Of a DNA stretch of 6,792 bases, positions 5,168 to 6,792 are shown piece by piece. The position numbers were made by a program, and so were the translations under genes. This DNA is from an uncultured Gaiellaceae bacterium (GTDB taxonomy: Bacteria; Actinomycetota; Thermoleophilia; Gaiellales; Gaiellaceae), in assembly GCA_955652075.1 (NCBI GenBank), contig CATPAS010000385.1:1-6792 (forward strand), read 5' to 3'. The notes beneath the pieces are model-generated. The model searched no databases. It saw nothing but the letters and a program-made list of their open reading frames with translations, and had not been told where the DNA came from. Each line of letters starts with the position of its first letter. Position 1 is the stretch's first letter.

Positions 5168-6792
5168 TTGCTTCGCCGCAAACGCAGCGCCGACGCGCCC
5201 GCCTCGAATGGGCGCCGGCGGAGGATCCGCAAGCTCCGCCTCTCGGTCCTCGTTCTGCTCCTTGTCCTGCTCGGCCTGACGGCCTTCACCTTCGGGCTGA
5301 TCACCGCGATCGCCAGCCAGCTCCCGACCTGCGACCCCGCGCACGTGCCGCGTGAGGTGGACGGACAAATCTACGCCAACGACGGGCACACCATCCTCGC
5401 CACGTTACGGGGCTCGGAGAGCCGCATCCTCGTTCGCACCGACCAGATCGCGCCGATCATGCAGCAGGCAATCGTCGCGGTCGAAGACAAACGCTTCTAC
5501 GAGCACAACGGCGTCGACCTGCGCGGCATCGGCCGGGCCGTCTGGGCGGATATCCAGAGCAAGAAGGTCGTGCAGGGCGGATCGACGATCACGCAGCAGT
5601 TCGTCAAGAACTCGTGTGTGACGTCTGCGCGGACGATCAGCCGCAAGCTGAAGGAGGCCGCACTCGCGTGGCAACTCGAGCAGCGCTGGAACAAGCTGCG
5701 GATTCTCACCGCCTACCTCAACACGATCTACTTCGGGAACGGCGCCTACGGCATCCAACGCGCCGCGCAAACGTACTTCAACAAGAGTGCGGTCAGGCTG
5801 ACGCTCCCGGAGGCGGCACTACTAGCCGGAATCCCCGCCGATCCCTCACGTTTTGATCCGGTGACGAATCCCCGAACCGCGCGAGCCCGGCGTCTCGAAG
5901 TCCTGAAGGCGATGCTCGGGCAGAACGAAATCTCCGCGCGCGATCTCGAACGGGCTGCACGCACGCCGCTGCCTCGAGCGGCCGACGTCCACCTGCCGGG
6001 GATTCAGGGACCTGCGCCCTACTTCGTCAACTACGTGAAGCAGCAGTTGATCGAGAAGTACGGAACCCGGCGTGTCTTCGGAGGCGGACTGAACGTTCAG
6101 TCGACAATCGACCTGCGGCTGCAGAAGCTCGCGCGGCGAGCGATCGGAACCGTGCTCAAGGAGCCGAACGGGCCGTCGGCTGCGCTGGTGGCAATTCGCC
6201 CGAGCACCGGCGAGGTGGTTGCGATGTACGGCGGCGACAACTTCCGGCAGAGCCAGTTCAACCTCGCAGTCCAGGGCGAGCGGCAGCCGGGCTCATCTTT
6301 CAAGCCTTTCGTGCTCGCCACGGCGATCAAGCAGGGGATCTCGCCTGTGACGACCCTGCCGTCGAAGCCGGTTTCGATCTTCATGGGTGACCGCTACTGG
6401 CCGGTGCACAACTACGAGAACTCCTACATCGGCTCGGCCGACCTCACGACCGCGACCGCCGTGTCGGACAACACCATCTTCGCCCAACTCACCCAGATCG
6501 TTGGACCGGCCAACGTCGCGCGGACCGCCCACGCGCTCGGCATCATGCGACACCTGAATCCGTACTTCGCGATCGGGCTCGGCGCAGACGCTGTCAGCCC
6601 GCTCGAGATGGCGCGCGCATTCTCAACCTTCGCAAACGACGGCCGCCGCGTGGACAGCTCTGCGTTCGGGAACCGTCCTCGCGCGATCGCGCGCATCAGC
6701 AACGCCGAAGGAAAGCTGGTCGAGGACAACCGCCCGGTGAACCGCGTCATCCTGGACCACGACCAGAACGCGCTCCTCACGAGCATCCTCGA
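5168..6792 (+). CDS. Class A penicillin-binding protein, GT51 plus transpeptidase (3' end missing)
   Basis: Bifunctional peptidoglycan synthase: the glycosyltransferase polymerises lipid II and the transpeptidase cross-links stem peptides outside the membrane. 541 residues are visible. An Arg/Lys-rich cytoplasmic tail (3-24) precedes a transmembrane helix (about 25-48). GT51 motifs: VEDKRFYEHNGVD with catalytic Glu106, GGSTITQQF (137-145), RKLKEAALAWQLEQ and LNTIYFGNGAYGIQRAA. The transpeptidase domain shows PGSSFKPF with nucleophile Ser376 and Lys379 (SxxK), and SDN at 433-435 (SxN). The KTG motif would lie beyond the window edge. In this frame the last upstream stop is at 5129-5131, and the only reasonable start after it is TTG 5168; no ATG or GTG precedes the membrane helix, and no clear Shine-Dalgarno is seen. 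It lies 10 bases after the anti-sigma stop, so it could be co-transcribed with the sigma/anti-sigma pair or have its own promoter. Family call is very secure; the start is moderate. Confidence 0.93.
   Translation, partial: MLRRKRSADAPASNGRRRRIRKLRLSVLVLLLVLLGLTAFTFGLITAIASQLPTCDPAHVPREVDGQIYANDGHTILATLRGSESRILVRTDQIAPIMQQAIVAVEDKRFYEHNGVDLRGIGRAVWADIQSKKVVQGGSTITQQFVKNSCVTSARTISRKLKEAALAWQLEQRWNKLRILTAYLNTIYFGNGAYGIQRAAQTYFNKSAVRLTLPEAALLAGIPADPSRFDPVTNPRTARARRLEVLKAMLGQNEISARDLERAARTPLPRAADVHLPGIQGPAPYFVNYVKQQLIEKYGTRRVFGGGLNVQSTIDLRLQKLARRAIGTVLKEPNGPSAALVAIRPSTGEVVAMYGGDNFRQSQFNLAVQGERQPGSSFKPFVLATAIKQGISPVTTLPSKPVSIFMGDRYWPVHNYENSYIGSADLTTATAVSDNTIFAQLTQIVGPANVARTAHALGIMRHLNPYFAIGLGADAVSPLEMARAFSTFANDGRRVDSSAFGNRPRAIARISNAEGKLVEDNRPVNRVILDHDQNALLTSIL

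Overview
The window is GC-rich, densely coding bacterial DNA. Codon choice, the RskA-type anti-sigma factor and the class A penicillin-binding protein suggest a high-GC actinobacterium, perhaps of the Thermoleophilia (Solirubrobacterales/Gaiellales) type. That placement is inferred from protein style only. No rRNA, tRNA, CRISPR array or insertion sequence was seen.

Left half, minus strand (3739 down to 1): a tightly packed operon read leftwards. It encodes (i) a secreted or membrane-anchored DUF4331-family protein, (ii) a TPR protein whose frame is broken by a single in-frame TAG between its N-terminal signal/anchor and the TPR domain, and (iii) a NicO-family Ni/Co-type transporter with a signal peptide, an extracytoplasmic N-terminal domain and a poly-His loop, cut off by the window edge. 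The junctions are TAATG (1-base overlap) and GTGA (4-base overlap), so translational coupling is likely.

Middle (3740-3865): a short divergent intergenic region. It holds an overlapping palindrome and two candidate ECF-type promoters, one per strand, both of the form CGAACC-N16-CGAAT. The plus-strand copy would start transcription almost at the ATG of the sigma factor gene. The minus-strand copy would drive the DUF4331-TPR-NicO operon.

Right half, plus strand: an ECF sigma factor, an overlapping zinc-motif/RskA-type membrane anti-sigma factor, then a class A penicillin-binding protein (glycosyltransferase 51 plus transpeptidase) that runs off the right edge.

Working model (inference): the membrane anti-sigma factor holds the sigma factor until an envelope signal releases it. 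The sigma factor then transcribes its own operon and the divergent DUF4331-TPR-NicO operon from matching promoters. The function of the DUF4331-TPR-NicO trio is not known to me. The parts point to an envelope or metal-related module.
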